A stretch of 50,076 nucleotides of DNA, from NCBI GenBank assembly GCA_036351055.1, contig JAZBOH010000003.1:1-50076 (forward strand), written 5' to 3'. Origin of the DNA: JABDPF01 sp036351055. Lineage in GTDB: Bacteria > Pseudomonadota > Gammaproteobacteria > Xanthomonadales > SZUA-36. The notes below the pieces were generated by a model. That model was not told where the DNA came from. It saw only the letters and a list, made by a program, of their open reading frames with translations, and searched no databases. Shown in pieces: positions 9,260-18,052 of the stretch (the first letter of the stretch is position 1; each line of letters begins with the position of its first letter). Made by a program: the position numbers and the translations under genes.

Positions 9260-10054
9260 ATGAGCATCAAACAGACCATTAGACGAGCTATAAACAGACT
9301 CGGATACGACATTCAGCCGATTTCTACAGCAAGTGAATTACAAAAGCCAATTAGCCGAACAAGAACAACATTGAAGGAGGCATATGATCACTTGCGCGAA
9401 ATTGGATTTCGGCCAAAAACTGTTCTGGACATCGGCGTAGCCACAGGTACACCAGAGCTCTACAGCGCCTTTCATGACTCTTATTTTCTTTTGGTAGAAC
9501 CTCTCGACGAATTTGATTCGAGCATATCCAAAATTCTACGTGATTATCACGGCTCTCATGTAAAAGCTGCCGCGGGCCCAAAACCTGGTCAAGTCACTTT
9601 CAATGTTCACAACGACCACTTGGATGGGTCTTCGATATACAAGGAGAGTATGGGAGAAGCTGCTGATGGTTATGAACTGACCGTTCCAATGGTCAGAATA
9701 GACGATGTCTTGGAAAAAGAAGGTCTACTTGGCCCCTATTTAATTAAAGTCGATGTCCAAGGCGCTGAGCTTGACGCTCTCGAAGGGGCACGTGACGCGC
9801 TTTTGGACGCTGAGGTGGTTACGCTCGAAGTGTCACTGTTTGGGTTTATGAAGGGTGCTCCGCAACTGCACGAAGTAGTTGCATATATGAAGAGTCACGG
9901 TTTTGTCGCCTATGACATCGTTTTAGGATGGAACCGCCCACTAGACAACGCTCTGGGCCAAGTTGATATAGTTTTTGTGAAAGAGAATGGAATTTTCCGT
10001 TCTAGCCATGCTTTTTCAACTGATGAACAGAGAAAAATTTTATTCGGTTCGTAG
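9260..10054 (+). CDS. FkbM-family methyltransferase
   Basis: This 264-residue protein has motif I VLDIGVATGTPE at residues 55-66, a strand-2 LLVEPLDEF, and the FkbM signature YLIKVDVQGAELDALEGA around residues 162-179. FkbM-type enzymes O-methylate sugar or polyketide hydroxyls. In glycan clusters they usually methylate a sugar of the repeat or cap the chain. It stands alone between two wide gaps (495 and 448 bases), unlike the tightly packed genes downstream, and may have its own promoter. Confidence 0.9.
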   Translation: MSIKQTIRRAINRLGYDIQPISTASELQKPISRTRTTLKEAYDHLREIGFRPKTVLDIGVATGTPELYSAFHDSYFLLVEPLDEFDSSISKILRDYHGSHVKAAAGPKPGQVTFNVHNDHLDGSSIYKESMGEAADGYELTVPMVRIDDVLEKEGLLGPYLIKVDVQGAELDALEGARDALLDAEVVTLEVSLFGFMKGAPQLHEVVAYMKSHGFVAYDIVLGWNRPLDNALGQVDIVFVKENGIFRSSHAFSTDEQRKILFGS

Positions 10055-10502
10055 AGACTAGTGAGTAGAGCCTGATTCTACGCACTCTCTGACAGTTGGC
10101 CCTGCAGAATGATTCAAACGTAAGTCCGGGTCACCAATTTTCTCTTGCATCAGCTTCGGGTCGTAAGGCACAGGAGTCTGAAAATCAGCAAAGCTCCGTT
10201 ATATGCAGGCACTCGGAGCTGAAAATTTGACTCTTTCCTTTCAGCGGACAAGCGCTATGTCACCTTCAACGATTAGGGTGCGATCAATGGGAAGCTAAAT
10301 TTACAGATAGAACGTTGCTTAAAAATTTCCCCAATGACATTAACCGTGTAAACCATGTGTCCGGAATAATCTGTAAACTACATGTCAATAAGCACAGGCA
10401 ATACTTATAACAATCACGCTGTTATTGACATCCATATAAGTTTGCGACAGTTAAAGCGGTATATAACATTTTTGTCAAAAATAGAAACCTGAGTTATGAG
10501 CA
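10055..10502. other. 448-base AT-rich gap
   Basis: No intact gene is seen. On the minus strand 10061-10198 is an open stretch of 46 codons with protein-like composition (contains FADFQTPVPYDPKLMQEK and LRLNHSAGPTV) but no start or family match. An imperfect hairpin with arms AGCTCCG (10192-10198) and CGGAGCT (10214-10220) lies at its edge. The right part (10320-10480) is very AT-rich with several TATA-like runs and probably holds the promoter for the block 10503-15251. No single promoter can be defined with confidence. Confidence 0.4.
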
Positions 10503-11258
10503 GTGAAGTCTAATACCGAATGGAAATACTGGGGTGAAAAGGATCCGCTTTTTGGAGTGGCTGCCTGGAAAGGCCGTGATAAGGGCGGAGCTAACCCATG
10601 GAGTGAAGAAGACTTTATTCGACTAGGTGAGCTCGATTGGGAAGATTTTCGAAATCGGTGGCAACGATTTGGGCTGGATAATGGACATTGCATTGAGATT
10701 GGTTGCGGAGCAGGGCGAATAACACGTTGCCTGGCGAGGGACTTCAAAAGAGTGGATGCAACTGATATATCAGAATCAATGATAAAATATGCCCGAAAAT
10801 TAGTAGGCGGCACGAACGTTAAGTTCCATTTGGTTGAAAATTGCCAGATTCCAGTGGAGAGTGCTTCCGCAACTGCAGTTTTTTCAACTCATGTATTTCA
10901 GCACTTCGATGGTAAGAGTGACGTTTTGTCCTATTTTCAAGAAATCTCCAGGGCTCTGCGCCCTGGCGGTAGCATGATGATTCACATTCCTTTGTTTACT
11001 TGGCCTGAGGGCACTCCGTTACTATCGAAAGGCTTATATAGAATTGCAAAGTATGCTCAGCAGAGCAAAGCCGATATCAAACGTCTGTTTATACGAAGCG
11101 GAAAACCGGTATGTCTGATGCGAATGAGTTCATATGAAACTGGCTGGCTTGTTTCAATTTTGACGAACCTTGGTTTCGAAGAAATCGAATTGATGAGCTT
11201 CGCGACTCAATCAAATAACTCGTCACATCCATTTGTACTTGCAAAGAAAATCAGTTAG
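10503..11258 (+). CDS. class I SAM-dependent methyltransferase
   Basis: This 251-residue protein has motif I CIEIGCGAGRITRCLA (residues 63-78), strand-2 VDATDISESMI, and the post-motif FSTHVFQHF with RALRPGGSMMIHIPLF, typical of methyltransferase_11 enzymes. The start is GTG at 10503. The only nearby ATG is in another frame and stops at once. It leads the tight block of five further genes ending at 15251: the next start (TTG at 11259) follows its stop directly. Confidence 0.85.
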   Translation: MKSNTEWKYWGEKDPLFGVAAWKGRDKGGANPWSEEDFIRLGELDWEDFRNRWQRFGLDNGHCIEIGCGAGRITRCLARDFKRVDATDISESMIKYARKLVGGTNVKFHLVENCQIPVESASATAVFSTHVFQHFDGKSDVLSYFQEISRALRPGGSMMIHIPLFTWPEGTPLLSKGLYRIAKYAQQSKADIKRLFIRSGKPVCLMRMSSYETGWLVSILTNLGFEEIELMSFATQSNNSSHPFVLAKKIS

Positions 11259-12029
11259 TTGCTTCGACTTAGCATCATAACAATCCATTTGAATGACCAT
11301 GCCGGTTTGGATAGAACCATGCAGTCCGTCAAGCCGTTTTTAACTGATGAAAGAATAGAATGGATTTTGGTTGATGGTGGTTCAATCTGTTCGACAAGTG
11401 ATGAGCGCAGATTGCTCGAATACGCGTTTTCCAAAGCCAGTTCGTTTGTTCATGAAGCTGACAACGGGATTTATGATGCTATGAACAAAGGAACGGGGAT
11501 GTCGCACGGTGAGTATGTCCTCTATCTCAACGCGGGAGATCTATTGCATGAAGAGTTCAATTTGGACATCTTGTTTCAAGAGGTAAATGACTCATCGCCT
11601 GCAATGATCTGGGGAAGCTGTATTGAACGATACCTGGATGGCCAAGAAATTGAAATCAAGGCGCGTGCTCCTTCCCTTTCATGGTATGGAATCCCGGCCT
11701 ACCATCCCGCAATTTTCTTTAAAAGGGCCTTGCTAGGCAATTCTCCCTACGATACCAGCTTCAAGATTGCTGCTGACTATGACCTCATTTGCAAACTGGT
11801 GAGGTCAGGGGGTGAAATTCATCGCACTGCATTAAGAATAGCCATATTCTTTCGCGGAGGACTCAGTGACACTTCTAAAAGCCTATTACGCAAAGAAGAG
11901 CACACAATTCGCATGCAGAGATACAATCTATCCCGATCTTTTTCTATGATTATCATGACGGTAAAGACGGGGTTGAGTAATGTTTCAAATGTTATTTGGC
12001 TGCGTAGATTACTAAGGCGCCTATGGTAA
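11259..12029 (+). CDS. family 2 glycosyltransferase (WcaA-like)
   Basis: This 256-residue GT-A protein starts LRLSIITIHLNDHAGLDRTM, followed by EWILVDGGS and NGIYDAMNKGTGMSHGEYVLYLNAGD. That pattern, with NAGD in place of a plain DxD, is typical of the WcaA/colanic-acid type GT2 branch. The TTG start immediately follows the TAG of the methyltransferase. The end overlaps the next GT4 gene by 7 bases. It probably adds a sugar on the cytoplasmic side of the lipid-linked chain. Confidence 0.87.
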   Translation: MLRLSIITIHLNDHAGLDRTMQSVKPFLTDERIEWILVDGGSICSTSDERRLLEYAFSKASSFVHEADNGIYDAMNKGTGMSHGEYVLYLNAGDLLHEEFNLDILFQEVNDSSPAMIWGSCIERYLDGQEIEIKARAPSLSWYGIPAYHPAIFFKRALLGNSPYDTSFKIAADYDLICKLVRSGGEIHRTALRIAIFFRGGLSDTSKSLLRKEEHTIRMQRYNLSRSFSMIIMTVKTGLSNVSNVIWLRRLLRRLW

Positions 12030-13129
12030 GGGAACAGTTGAACGCCAGTCCGAAAAGTGTTCTTTTTCTAGTTGATCGTTGGGTTCCAGGTGGTGTAAAA
12101 AAGCACATACTTGAACTCGCGGGCCAACTTGTGGGTTCAGGGGTAACCTGTGCCATCGCTGCTTGGAAACCTTCAAACGTTGAGGCACCAGAAGGTTACG
12201 AGTTCGTGGACTTACCCTTGCTAGAGGAGAATTCTTCAAAGTCACTGTTGGGCTTGTATAGGTCCAGCAGGCTCCTAAGAAACTTTTTGATAGAGAAGGA
12301 AATAGAGATTCTCCATGCCCACAGTAGATATGTGACCCTTCTCGCTTTTTTGGCTTCATTACGGCTGCCCGTCAAGATCATTTATACCGTGCACAATATC
12401 TTTTCGGACATGCGATACCTTCCATTTTATCCAAAATATGTAATCTGCTTGAACGAAGCTGGAAAAGTTGATTTCCTTAAGAATTGGTTTCTACGGTCCA
12501 ATCAAGTAATTTCTGTGATTCCAAATGGAATTGATTCAGTTCCAGAGCCGGGCAACTCTCATTCTACTGCTCCTTACGGAACTTTCGCCTTTGTAGGAAG
12601 GCTTGAGAAATGGAAAGGAGCGGACCAGATTCTCTATGCAACCTCATTGCTCGGTGATGTAGCAATTCGAATTCTATTAGCAGGTTCTGGCCCCGAAGAA
12701 AAAAAACTATTTGCCTTGGCTGAAAGGTTAGGGATTTCCAGCAAAGTAGATTTTCTGGGACATCTAGATGACCCAGGACCAATTTATGAAGAATCAATAG
12801 CACTCATTGTTCCTTCTTTAGAAATGGAGGGATTTGGCTATGTTGTGCTTGAGGCATTTGCCCACGGCCGTCCCGTGATCGCCAGTGATTTAGATATTTT
12901 TAATGATACTGTTGTTGATGGGAAAACTGGATTGCGATTCCAAGTGGGTAACCAACAGTCTCTTGCAGAAGCAATGCTGCAAGCAATGAATGATCGGGAG
13001 TCACTATCCTCCATGGGGAGCAATGGGTACAGGCTTCTTCTAGAGCGATTTACCCTGAAAAAAATGGCAGATTCAACGCTGGACGTATATCGCAATTTAC
13101 TTTCAGACCATAAAGAACAAAGCGCGTGA
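12023..13129 (+). CDS. family 4 glycosyltransferase
   Basis: This 368-residue GT-B protein has an N-terminal donor-independent half starting VLFLVDRWVPGGVKKHILELA and a C-terminal half with FAFVGRLEKWKGADQIL, LLAGSGPEEKKL and EMEGFGYVVLEAFAHGRPVIASD. The last is the E-x7-E retaining motif. Such enzymes transfer a sugar from a nucleotide donor to a lipid-linked acceptor. The start overlaps the preceding GT2 gene by 7 bases, showing translational coupling. Confidence 0.93.
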   Translation: MVREQLNASPKSVLFLVDRWVPGGVKKHILELAGQLVGSGVTCAIAAWKPSNVEAPEGYEFVDLPLLEENSSKSLLGLYRSSRLLRNFLIEKEIEILHAHSRYVTLLAFLASLRLPVKIIYTVHNIFSDMRYLPFYPKYVICLNEAGKVDFLKNWFLRSNQVISVIPNGIDSVPEPGNSHSTAPYGTFAFVGRLEKWKGADQILYATSLLGDVAIRILLAGSGPEEKKLFALAERLGISSKVDFLGHLDDPGPIYEESIALIVPSLEMEGFGYVVLEAFAHGRPVIASDLDIFNDTVVDGKTGLRFQVGNQQSLAEAMLQAMNDRESLSSMGSNGYRLLLERFTLKKMADSTLDVYRNLLSDHKEQSA

Positions 13130-13147
13130 TTCGCTAGGCTTAATATA

Positions 13148-13915
13148 GTGACTATCGGAAAAGCGGAAAAGTCTAAAACAGGATATCGAGAGTTTCTTTT
13201 TGGTCTGCCTTTAGATTTGGAAACAAGTGAGGCATCTGTTCTGGAGCGCATTCAAGCCGGTAACTTTTTGCTAACCTACTTAAACCCATATTCTTACACT
13301 GTGGTATCAAAATATGCGGGCTATGAGGAACTTCTGCATAATTTTGACTGTGTAGTATGTGATGGGGTTGGTGTTCAGATTGCCGCAAAAACTGTCTTCG
13401 GTGTTTCCACTCCAATCCTATCGCTGGATTATAGCGGGATAGGACGGAGCTATTTGCAGCTTGCTTCTCATACCAATATGTCACTGTGCTTGGTTGGGGG
13501 GCAAACTGATACTGTGCAAAAAGCAGCACAAAGGATAGGGACCGAGTTTCCAGGAATCATGACGATTGATGCTTTTCGCGGATTCGGGAATGGACCCAAA
13601 GAAGCTGAGGAATATATCTTAAGTAAAGACACTCAAATGGTCCTGGCTGGTTTAGGCATGGGAATGCAGGAGAGATTTGTGCAGGGACTGGTTCAATCTG
13701 GATGGCGTGGAGTGGGGTTATGCGTCGGTGGATTTTTCGACAAGTTAGCCGACCCTCAATTGGAGTATCAACCGTGGGCCGAACGCATAAAAATGAGGTT
13801 CCTTGGAAGACTTGTCAGGGAGCCACGGCGACTTTCTCGAAGATACTTCATAGACTATCAGCGGTTCATTAAACTGTATTGCAAATATCTGATTACTCGG
13901 AAAAGAGATAACTAA
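13148..13915 (+). CDS. WecG/TagA/CpsF-family glycosyltransferase
   Basis: This 255-residue member of the GT26 family usually transfers N-acetylmannosamine(uronic acid) or a related sugar as the second residue on undecaprenyl-diphosphate-sugar. Family marks are YLNPYSYTVV, a conserved aspartate in VVCDGVGVQIAAK, the GLGMGMQERFV motif, and the C-terminal GGFFDKLA ... EPRRLSRRYFIDY, a membrane-associating tail. The start is GTG at 13148. Its stop is one base before the ATG of the initiating transferase, so first- and second-sugar enzymes are encoded together. Confidence 0.92.
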   Translation: MTIGKAEKSKTGYREFLFGLPLDLETSEASVLERIQAGNFLLTYLNPYSYTVVSKYAGYEELLHNFDCVVCDGVGVQIAAKTVFGVSTPILSLDYSGIGRSYLQLASHTNMSLCLVGGQTDTVQKAAQRIGTEFPGIMTIDAFRGFGNGPKEAEEYILSKDTQMVLAGLGMGMQERFVQGLVQSGWRGVGLCVGGFFDKLADPQLEYQPWAERIKMRFLGRLVREPRRLSRRYFIDYQRFIKLYCKYLITRKRDN

Positions 13916-13916
13916 A

Positions 13917-15251
13917 ATGATAAGACAGGTTAATGCCCACCTGATCATTCTAATCGCATTTCTTGTTTCTTATTGGCTAAGGTTCGATACGCTAGAACTG
14001 CCACAGGGTTATCTGCTGGCGTTACTCCTCAGTCTTTTTCTTGCATCCATTGCTCTTCCCGCATCCGGCGCATTTCGTGCCGATTTTGAATGGCAGGTGA
14101 TGCGCCGTGTAAGGCGTTTGCTTGCAGGTTGGACGTTTGTTTTGCTTGTGCTGGTCAGCATCACAGTCATGACAAAATCAACGGACTATTTTTCCCGTAT
14201 ATGGTTTGGACTTTGGTCCATCATTTCCACATGCGGGCTAATCGCAGTATCGTTTCTTTCGCATTATTTTCGTATTCGGAATAGAAATAGGAACAAACAG
14301 ACCAGCTCAATCGCGCTCGTCGGGTCAGGTGAAGCAGCGATAAGACTAGAAAAACATGTTCTGAATGACCCTGCATCTGACATGACCATTGCCCAACGAT
14401 TCGGTCAGGCCTGGACAAGCGAATCAACTTGGCCAATTTCAAAGCTAGCCAGTTACATTGAGTCCAATGATGTCAATGCTGTGTGGATCGCTGTTCCTTG
14501 GGAAGACAAGAGTACTTTAAGCGAAACCCTTCACGTACTGAGAGAGTTAGTAGTGGATGTCAATGTGATTCCAGACCTCGATCAGTATCGCCTGTTGAAT
14601 CAAACAGTAAGCGAATGGGCGGGACTGCCAGTCATCAGCCTTGCCGGCACCCCGATGACGGATGCAGAGGCGCGTTTAAAGGTGATCATGGACTGGTTGT
14701 TGGCCTTGGCGCTACTACTACTGCTTTCACCTCTGTTACTGATTATCGCCCTGGTCATTCTTGTTTCTGATGGTCGCCCGGTTCTATTTCACCAGAAACG
14801 CCATGGTGTGGGTGGAAATTCTGTCGATATTCTGAAATTCCGAACTATGAGAAATAGTGTAGGGAGCGGCAAGTTTCGTCAAGCCGAGAAAGACGACGAA
14901 CGTGTCAACGCCGTCGGTAGATTTTTGCGTAAGACCAGCCTGGATGAGTTGCCTCAGCTTTTGAACGTGCTACGAGGCGATATGTCACTGGTAGGCCCAA
15001 GACCGCACCCGCTGGAACTCAACCAGGAGTACATGTCGCGCATTCCCAAGTACATGATGCGCCACAAGATGAAGCCTGGTATAACTGGTTGGGCCCAGAT
15101 CAACGGTTATCGTGGTCAGACAGAGACCGAAGAAAAGATGGCCCAACGAATTGAGCATGACCTTTGGTATATACAAAATTGGTCGCTATGGCTGGACCTT
15201 AAAATACTGTTGATGACACCCCTTGTAATGATTCATCGCAATGCGTATTGA
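13917..15251 (+). CDS. undecaprenyl-phosphate sugar-1-phosphate transferase (WcaJ/WbaP type)
   Basis: This 444-residue polyprenyl-phosphate hexose-1-phosphate transferase starts lipid-linked glycan synthesis. The N-terminal part holds four membrane helices and a nucleotide-binding-like domain (IALVGSGEAAIRLEKH). After another hydrophobic segment (about residues 260-285) comes the catalytic bacterial-sugar-transferase domain with FHQKRHGVGG, ILKFRTM, KTSLDELPQLLNVLRGDMSL, VGPRPHP and KPGITGWAQINGYRG. All core motifs are intact. It is the last gene of the glycan cluster, with coaE facing it 32 bases away. Which hexose it uses cannot be told. Confidence 0.95.
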   Translation: MIRQVNAHLIILIAFLVSYWLRFDTLELPQGYLLALLLSLFLASIALPASGAFRADFEWQVMRRVRRLLAGWTFVLLVLVSITVMTKSTDYFSRIWFGLWSIISTCGLIAVSFLSHYFRIRNRNRNKQTSSIALVGSGEAAIRLEKHVLNDPASDMTIAQRFGQAWTSESTWPISKLASYIESNDVNAVWIAVPWEDKSTLSETLHVLRELVVDVNVIPDLDQYRLLNQTVSEWAGLPVISLAGTPMTDAEARLKVIMDWLLALALLLLLSPLLLIIALVILVSDGRPVLFHQKRHGVGGNSVDILKFRTMRNSVGSGKFRQAEKDDERVNAVGRFLRKTSLDELPQLLNVLRGDMSLVGPRPHPLELNQEYMSRIPKYMMRHKMKPGITGWAQINGYRGQTETEEKMAQRIEHDLWYIQNWSLWLDLKILLMTPLVMIHRNAY

Positions 15252-15283
15252 TGATGCTGATGGAGCCATTCTAAGAGATCTGC

Positions 15284-15922
15284 TCACCCACGTGTGCTTG
15301 CACTGGCTAAAATTCTCTCGTGAATTACGTCTACCTGCTCCTGCAGTTTCTGCAGCGTGCCAGTGTTGTCGATCACGTCGTGCGCCAAGGCAAGCCGATC
15401 CACGCGGGAAGATTGAGCGTCCAGAATCGCCCTGGCTTGTGGCCGATCGATTCCGTCGCGAATCATGACGCGTTCGATTTGCGTTTCTTCATCCACATCA
15501 ACTACGACCACGTGGTCCACAAATGACCAACGTGCAGATTCCGCGTAAAGCGGTATGACCAGGATGCAGTAGGGTGTATTCAGGTTGGCTAATCGGCGCT
15601 CCGCTTCCTCTGCAATGAGTGGATGCAAAATGGATTCGAGACGAGCTTTTAAATTCGAATTGGCAAAGATCGCCTTGCGCATTCGATCGCGATCGAGGCG
15701 TCCAGACGAATCCAGAAACCCGGGGCCGAGTTCATACTTGATGCGTTGCAAAGCAGCTTGCCCGGGCTCAACCAATTCCCGAGCAATGATGTCGGTATCG
15801 ATAACCGGGACACCCAGGCTTGCAAAGTGATCGGATGCCGCAGTTTTTCCCGAAGCAATACCACCCGTCAGAACAACGACAAAAGGCCGCTCAGCTGGAG
15901 CCGGTGACTCAGACAGGCACAT
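15284..15922 (-). CDS. coaE: dephospho-CoA kinase
   Basis: CoaE phosphorylates dephospho-CoA at the 3' hydroxyl, the last step of coenzyme A synthesis. The 212-residue product has the P-loop VVLTGGIASGKT near residue 20, the conserved VIDTDIIARELV and the lid-region motifs LDRDRMRKAIF and LESILHPLI. The gene follows pilD by 15 bases, the usual partner in this group. The ATG at 15922 is well supported by alignment of the P-loop close to the N-terminus. A 13-residue extension before the kinase fold is harmless. Confidence 0.96.
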   Translation of the reverse strand: MCLSESPAPAERPFVVVLTGGIASGKTAASDHFASLGVPVIDTDIIARELVEPGQAALQRIKYELGPGFLDSSGRLDRDRMRKAIFANSNLKARLESILHPLIAEEAERRLANLNTPYCILVIPLYAESARWSFVDHVVVVDVDEETQIERVMIRDGIDRPQARAILDAQSSRVDRLALAHDVIDNTGTLQKLQEQVDVIHERILASASTRG

Positions 15923-15937
15923 GGCAACCGCTCCACA

Positions 15938-16801
15938 TCAACCGAATCCTGAACCACCTAAATACAAATCGATAATCCACTCGCCCCAGATCAAGGCGAT
16001 CCAGCCCGCTGTTGCAATGAACGGGCCAAATGGCATCGGCTTGTCTTTATTTAACTTGCCCGTTGCCATCAGCACGATGCCCACGATGGCCCCCACGACA
16101 GACGAGAGCAATATCACCAACGGTAGCATTTGCCAACCCATCCAGGCACCCAGGGCGGCAAGCAGCTTGAAGTCGCCGTAGCCCATGCCTTCCTTACCGG
16201 TCAGCAGGCGAAACGCATGATATACCGCCCACAGCGCCAGGTAACCGGCCATGGCGCCGATGACACTGGAAGCCAGGTCTGTGTGTACGGACCAGAAGGA
16301 AAGCAGGATGCCGCCCCACATCAGGGGCAATGTGAAGTTATCCGGCAATAACTGGTGGTCAATGTCGATGCCCGTCATGGCTACCAGGAAAGCTGTCAGG
16401 ACCAGGGCGCTGGCGGTTTGCAGGGTGGGGCCGAAGTGCCAGGCGACAACGGTGAACAGAATGGCCGTCATCAGTTCCACCAGGGGATAACGTATCGAGA
16501 TTTTTTCCCCGCATGACGAGCATTTGCCCCGCAAAAAGAGATAGCTCAGAACCGGGAGGTTTTCCCAGGGACGTATGCCGTGACCGCAATGCGGGCATTT
16601 CGACCGGGTTGCAACAATTCCCGGTGGTCGTTCGGGTGCTTCACCTTCAATTTCCAGAAGTTCCGAGCACTGGCTCCGCCAATCAAACTCCAGCAGGGGG
16701 GGGATCCTCAGGATGACGACGTTAAGAAAGCTACCTACCAGGGAGCCCAAAAGAAACACCCCTGTCAGGAACAGGGGTGTTGATTGAAGCACGATATCCA
16801 T
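15938..16801 (-). CDS. pilD: type IV prepilin peptidase / N-methyltransferase
   Basis: PilD cleaves the leader of PilA and minor pilins and methylates the new N-terminal phenylalanine in the inner membrane. The 287-residue protein has the N-terminal helix, the zinc-type tetracysteine CPHCG ... CSSCG (about residues 73-100) of the methylase domain, and the two catalytic aspartates in TGIDIDHQLLPD and GYGDFKLLAALGAWMGW. About eight membrane segments are visible. It follows pilC after 24 bases. Codons 6-15 form a perfect 11-bp hairpin followed by a T-rich run (see separate entry). Confidence 0.97.
   Translation of the reverse strand: MDIVLQSTPLFLTGVFLLGSLVGSFLNVVILRIPPLLEFDWRSQCSELLEIEGEAPERPPGIVATRSKCPHCGHGIRPWENLPVLSYLFLRGKCSSCGEKISIRYPLVELMTAILFTVVAWHFGPTLQTASALVLTAFLVAMTGIDIDHQLLPDNFTLPLMWGGILLSFWSVHTDLASSVIGAMAGYLALWAVYHAFRLLTGKEGMGYGDFKLLAALGAWMGWQMLPLVILLSSVVGAIVGIVLMATGKLNKDKPMPFGPFIATAGWIALIWGEWIIDLYLGGSGFG
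16755..16781 (-). terminator. terminator-like hairpin inside the 5' end of pilD
   Basis: Arms AACACCCCTGT (16755-16765) and ACAGGGGTGTT (16771-16781) are perfect 11-base complements with a 5-base loop. In the direction of pilD transcription the hairpin is followed by TCTTTT. It encodes part of the first membrane helix (STPLFLTGVFLLG), so it is inside the gene. It has the shape of an intrinsic terminator or attenuator and could lower pilD–coaE transcription relative to pilBC. Function is inferred only. Confidence 0.4.
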
Positions 16802-16825
16802 TTCGTGTCCGCCAGTTTGGTCGTA

Positions 16826-18049
16826 TCAGATAACGGCCGCCATCTTGAAGATCGGCAGGTACATGGCGATAACCATGGCGCCCACCATGACGCCAATAAT
16901 GACAATAATCAGTGGTTCCAGCAGGCTGCTAAGCGCATCTACCGCGTTGTTGACTTCTTCTTCGTAAGCTTCCGCCACCTTCACCAGCATTTCATCCAGG
17001 GAGCCTGCCTCTTCACCGATCGCGGCCATTTGGATAACCATGGAAGGGAAGAGGCCTACCTGCTGCATTGCCATCTGCAACTGGTGACCTACGGCAACGT
17101 CTTCGCGGATTTTAGCGGCTGCCTCATCGTAAATCTGGTTGCCTGTGGCACCGGAAACAATGGCGAGAGCGTCAACCAGGGGAACGCCGGCGGCGAATGT
17201 GATAGCCAGAGTACGACAGAAACGGGCAATTGCAGCCTGTTCGAGAATGCTACCGACGATCGGGATTTTCAAAGACAGACGGTCCAGGGTGTGTGCGAAT
17301 TTTTTTGACCTCTTCTTGGCCATGATAAACCCGACGATAAAAGCAATGGCGGCCAAAAGGAGATAAATTCCGTATTCCTGCATCCAGTGCGATACGCCGA
17401 CAATCATCTTGGTGAATGCAGGCAGGTCGGCACCGAAGCTCTGGAAGATATTCTCAAACTGTGGAATAACGTAAACCAAGAGGATCGCAGATACGATAAG
17501 TGCTACCGCGATGACTGCCGCAGGATAATAGAGTGCTTTCTTGATTTTACCCTTGATGCTCTCGATACGTTCTTTATGGGTCGCAATATTGTCCAGGATG
17601 GTATCAATCACGCCTGCGCTTTCGCCGGCCTTGACCAGGTTGATGTACAACTCGTCAAACTGGACCGGATACTCCGCCAAGGCTTCATGCAGGGCGCTTC
17701 CGGATTCGACTTCCGCCCGGATTTTGTCAACGACCGTCCTCATCCGAGGGTTCTTAACGCCGCCGGCAATGATCTGCAGCGCCGAGACCAACGGGACACC
17801 TGATTTCAGCATGGTCGCCAATTGCCGGCTGAATACGGCAATATCCTTGGTGCTGATCTTGCTGCCCGCTCCCCCAAACAAGGGTTTCGGCTTTTTCTTG
17901 ACACTGATGGGGGTGATACCCTGCCGCCGGAGTTCCGCACGGACGAGATTCGGGGTTGACGCGATCTGTTGCCCCTTGAGTTTTGTGCCGCGCTTGTCCC
18001 GTCCCTGCCAGAGATAGACGGAAGGTTGTGTTGTTTGAGTCGTAGCCAT
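16826..18049 (-). CDS. pilC: type IV pilus inner-membrane platform protein
   Basis: PilC is the inner-membrane platform on which the PilB and PilT motors act. The 407-residue protein has two repeated T2SS_F cytoplasmic domains (FSRQLATMLKSGVPLVSALQII and FCRTLAITFAAGVPLVDAL) and three membrane helices, at about residues 175-195, 220-245 and 375-400, the normal layout. The N-terminal YLWQGRDKRGTKLKGQ is also typical. It starts 3 bases after the pilB stop, in the operon pilB-pilC-pilD-coaE. Confidence 0.97.
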   Translation of the reverse strand: MATTQTTQPSVYLWQGRDKRGTKLKGQQIASTPNLVRAELRRQGITPISVKKKPKPLFGGAGSKISTKDIAVFSRQLATMLKSGVPLVSALQIIAGGVKNPRMRTVVDKIRAEVESGSALHEALAEYPVQFDELYINLVKAGESAGVIDTILDNIATHKERIESIKGKIKKALYYPAAVIAVALIVSAILLVYVIPQFENIFQSFGADLPAFTKMIVGVSHWMQEYGIYLLLAAIAFIVGFIMAKKRSKKFAHTLDRLSLKIPIVGSILEQAAIARFCRTLAITFAAGVPLVDALAIVSGATGNQIYDEAAAKIREDVAVGHQLQMAMQQVGLFPSMVIQMAAIGEEAGSLDEMLVKVAEAYEEEVNNAVDALSSLLEPLIIVIIGVMVGAMVIAMYLPIFKMAAVI

Positions 18050-18052
18050 AAC

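Noticed and set aside
10192..10220. Inverted repeat AGCTCCG/CGGAGCT as a terminator
   Set aside because: The stem is only 7 bp with a 15-base loop, and no T run follows in either direction.
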